Shown piece after piece: positions 61,694 through 64,000 of a stretch of DNA of 64,000 nt. Positions within the stretch are counted from its first letter, which is position 1; each line of letters begins with the position of its first letter. This DNA is from Flavobacterium panacagri (lineage in GTDB: Bacteria; Bacteroidota; Bacteroidia; Flavobacteriales; Flavobacteriaceae), in contig NZ_CP119766.1 of NCBI RefSeq assembly GCF_030378165.1, forward strand, positions 3,534,001 through 3,598,000. Reading direction: 5' to 3'. Below the pieces are notes generated by a model. It was not told the origin of the DNA, ran no database searches, and saw nothing but the letters and a program-made list of their open reading frames with translations. The position numbers and the translations under genes are program-made.

Positions 61694-64000
61694 TTAAGAT
61701 TTGCTCATTCGTTTTTCAAGTTTGGCAAATACGATGTAAAGTCCTGGAATAATCACCAAACCAAACACAGTTCCAATTAACATTCCGCCCGCAGCGGCCG
61801 TACCAATAGAACGGTTACCCACGGCACCTGCACCTGTAGCGATACATAGCGGAATCAACCCAGAAATAAAAGCAAACGAAGTCATCAAAATAGGTCTGAA
61901 ACGAAGCCTTGCGCCTTCAATTGCAGCTTCGACAATATCACGTCCAATTTTGTTCTGCGCCATAGCAAATTCTACAATCAAAATGGCATTTTTGGCGAGC
62001 AGACCAATCAGCATGACGAGTGCTACCTGTGCATAAATATTATTGTCTAAACCAACGGCAACTAATGCAAGATAGGAACCAAAAACTCCAACAGGAAGAC
62101 TTAATAATACTGGGAAAGGAAGTAATAAACTTTCGTATTGTGCTGCAAGTAATAAGTAAACAAATAGTATACAAAGCGCAAAAATGTAAATCGTTTGGTT
62201 ACCCGATAGAATCTCTTCGCGGGTCATACCGGACCATTCTACTTCAAAACGGCTTGGCAGTTTTTCTGCCGCAATTCTTTCTACGGCAGCAATAGCTTCT
62301 CCGGAACTATAACCTTCGGCTGGTTCTCCGTTAATCATAGCCGACATGTACATGTTGTAACGTGTTAAAACTTCTGGGCCGTATACTCTTTCCAATTTGA
62401 TAAAAGTAGAGAATGGAACCATTTCGCCTGCTTCATTTTTCAAATACATATCCAAAATACTTTCTGGATTTTTTCTAAACTGCGGACTTGCCTGAACCAT
62501 TACTTTATACATTTGAGAGAAACGAATAAAGTTGGTCGCATAAAAAGATCCTAACATTGTCTGTAAGGTTGCCATAGCATTGTCTACAGAAATTCCTTTT
62601 TTGGCTGCTAAATCATAATCAATATGAATTAAATACTGCGGAAAAGTAGCATCAAAACTGGTAAAAGAGTTCTGTATTTCTGGTGAAGCATTTAATTCTT
62701 TAATGAAGTTTTTGGTCACTTCATCTGTATTTGTAATGCTTCCTCCAGATTTATCTAATAATCGAAGCTCAAAACCGCTTGTATTACCAAAACCTGGAAC
62801 AGTTGGCGGTGCAAAAATTTCGATTTGAGCATCGGTAATTCCTTTTGTTTTTTCGCCAAGCTGGGCAATAAAATCGGTTACAGAAATATCACGATCACTC
62901 CAGTCTTTTAAGTTGATCATTCCCATACCATATGATGCTCCGGCAATTTCGGTTACAATGCTGTATCCTGCAAGGGTCGTAACATTATCAACTCCTTTAA
63001 TTCCTTTTGCAATTTTGGTTACTTCGTCTAATACTTTTTCGGTACGTTCAACGGTTGCTCCTTGTGGCGTTGTGACACTCACATAGACCATTCCCTGATC
63101 TTCAGACGGAATAAATCCTGAAGGCAAAAACTTGCTTGTTCCCCAAGTTAGAAAACAAAAGAGTACTAATAATCCAATAGTTACAGCACCTCGATCAGCA
63201 AATTTTACCAAGACTTTAATGTATTTCGAAGTCACATTATCAAACCAATGATTGAATCTGTGAAAAAAGCGATCGATTAATGATTTCTTTTCTTTGTTTG
63301 GATCGTGTGCTTTCAGCATAATGGCACAAAGGGCAGGAGTAAGGGTAAGCGCGTTAACCCCTGAAATCACGATACTAATGGCCATTGTTAAAGAGAACTG
63401 CCTGTAGAAAACTCCAACTGGACCACTCAAAAACGCTACCGGAATAAATACCGCAGCCATGACAATGGTAATCGCAATTACAGCTCCGGTGATTTCTTTC
63501 ATAGCGCTGATAGTAGCATCCATAGGCGACATATGCTCTTCGGAGATTTTAACGTGAACGGCTTCGACGACGACAATGGCGTTATCCACCACAATTCCGA
63601 TGGAAAGTACTAAAGCAAAAAGTGTCAATAAGTTGATCGAGAATCCCATCATCGACATAAAAGTAAACGAACCAATAAGCGCAACAGGAACTGCTAATAC
63701 TGGAATTAATGTCGATCTCCAATCCTGCAGGAAGATGAAAACCACAAAGGCTACCAGAATAAATGCTTCAATTAATGTTCGGATTACTTCATGAATCGAA
63801 GCATCAAGAAAACGGGAAACGTCGTAAGCAATATTGAATTCCATTCCCGGAGGAAAAGAAGAATCTTTCAATTCAGCCATTTTTGCTTTTACGCTGGCAA
63901 TTACTTCAGAAGCGTTAGAACCCGGACGTTGTTTCAACATAATCGAAGCAGAAGGTTTTCCGTCGGTTTTAGAAACCATTCCGTAACTCATTGCACCAAA
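61694..64000 (-). CDS. RND efflux pump, HAE1/AcrB family (5' end outside window)
   Basis: The last 768 or so codons of an inner-membrane proton-driven drug pump; the frame stays open to the window edge (FGAMSYGM at 64000), so about a quarter of the protein is missing. Visible: VPVALIGSFTFMSMMGFSIN, helix 4 with IGIVVDNAIVVVEAVHV (proton relay, where AcrB has two Asp; here Asp-Asn), the second porter domain with QGMVYVSVTTPQGATVERTE, and helix 10 LAKNAILIVEFAMAQ with the conserved Lys. The C-terminus ends FAKLEKRMSKS. Membrane-fusion partner expected just outside the window. Confidence 0.93.
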   Translation of the reverse strand, partial: FGAMSYGMVSKTDGKPSASIMLKQRPGSNASEVIASVKAKMAELKDSSFPPGMEFNIAYDVSRFLDASIHEVIRTLIEAFILVAFVVFIFLQDWRSTLIPVLAVPVALIGSFTFMSMMGFSINLLTLFALVLSIGIVVDNAIVVVEAVHVKISEEHMSPMDATISAMKEITGAVIAITIVMAAVFIPVAFLSGPVGVFYRQFSLTMAISIVISGVNALTLTPALCAIMLKAHDPNKEKKSLIDRFFHRFNHWFDNVTSKYIKVLVKFADRGAVTIGLLVLFCFLTWGTSKFLPSGFIPSEDQGMVYVSVTTPQGATVERTEKVLDEVTKIAKGIKGVDNVTTLAGYSIVTEIAGASYGMGMINLKDWSDRDISVTDFIAQLGEKTKGITDAQIEIFAPPTVPGFGNTSGFELRLLDKSGGSITNTDEVTKNFIKELNASPEIQNSFTSFDATFPQYLIHIDYDLAAKKGISVDNAMATLQTMLGSFYATNFIRFSQMYKVMVQASPQFRKNPESILDMYLKNEAGEMVPFSTFIKLERVYGPEVLTRYNMYMSAMINGEPAEGYSSGEAIAAVERIAAEKLPSRFEVEWSGMTREEILSGNQTIYIFALCILFVYLLLAAQYESLLLPFPVLLSLPVGVFGSYLALVAVGLDNNIYAQVALVMLIGLLAKNAILIVEFAMAQNKIGRDIVEAAIEGARLRFRPILMTSFAFISGLIPLCIATGAGAVGNRSIGTAAAGGMLIGTVFGLVIIPGLYIVFAKLEKRMSKS

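Overview
The window is typical of a Flavobacterium-like member of the Bacteroidota. It is AT-rich, with Bacteroidota promoters (a -7 box of the form TAnnTTTG and a TTG-type -33). It carries type IX secretion (T9SS) cargo and PorP/SprF proteins, SusC-like N-terminal domains, and surface lipoproteins with an acidic tract after the lipobox cysteine. I found no rRNA, tRNA, CRISPR array or complete insertion sequence.

Layout. 1-13.7 kb (minus strand): a giant T9SS type B adhesin of about 3,858 residues (15 PKD/Ig-like and 18 DUF11-type repeats), then its PorP/SprF partner, then an OmpA/PD40-type gene interrupted by an in-frame TAA. 14-24 kb: small metabolic and regulatory genes, namely DoxX, a BamA/TamA-like barrel, a Tet(X)-like flavin monooxygenase with an AraC regulator, a lysine-rich histone-H1-like protein, a solo transposase zinc ribbon, a roadblock-like protein, nitroreductase/HxlR, GNAT/MarR and two secreted proteins. 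24.1-25.6 kb: an arsenic-type operon (arsR, a DUF6428-like protein, a 41-codon membrane ORF, arsC) with two copies of one operator. 27.1-35.4 kb: a cobalamin-riboswitch operon with a BtuB-type receptor, a BtuG-like propeller lipoprotein, three paralogous lipoproteins and a DUF4465-like lipoprotein. 37.4-43.3 kb: a hybrid histidine kinase, a response regulator, a YaiO-type barrel, a HEAT-like membrane protein and a processive GT2 glycosyltransferase, which look like a regulated exopolysaccharide module. 43.4-49.5 kb: a MacB-type ABC exporter divergent from an NtrC/NtrY-like pair, with a sigma-54-type promoter and a perfect 16-bp palindrome between them. 50-59.9 kb: ilvD, two Crp/Fnr regulators, heme oxygenase plus bacteriophytochrome, an EamA transporter, two GNATs, a LysR regulator and an SMR pump. 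60-64 kb: a TolC-like lipoprotein and an RND pump that runs off the window end.

The most interesting items are the riboswitch-controlled B12 surface-lipoprotein array, with a hairpin that would bury the receptor start codon; the nonsense codon in the T9SS-linked OmpA-like gene; the sigma-54/palindrome region upstream of the ABC exporter; the MarR and ArsR operators placed directly on promoters; and a dispersed intergenic repeat family (ends ACACATAGAAACATAG) present in at least five places. All functions are inferred from sequence reading and family knowledge. No database search was run.
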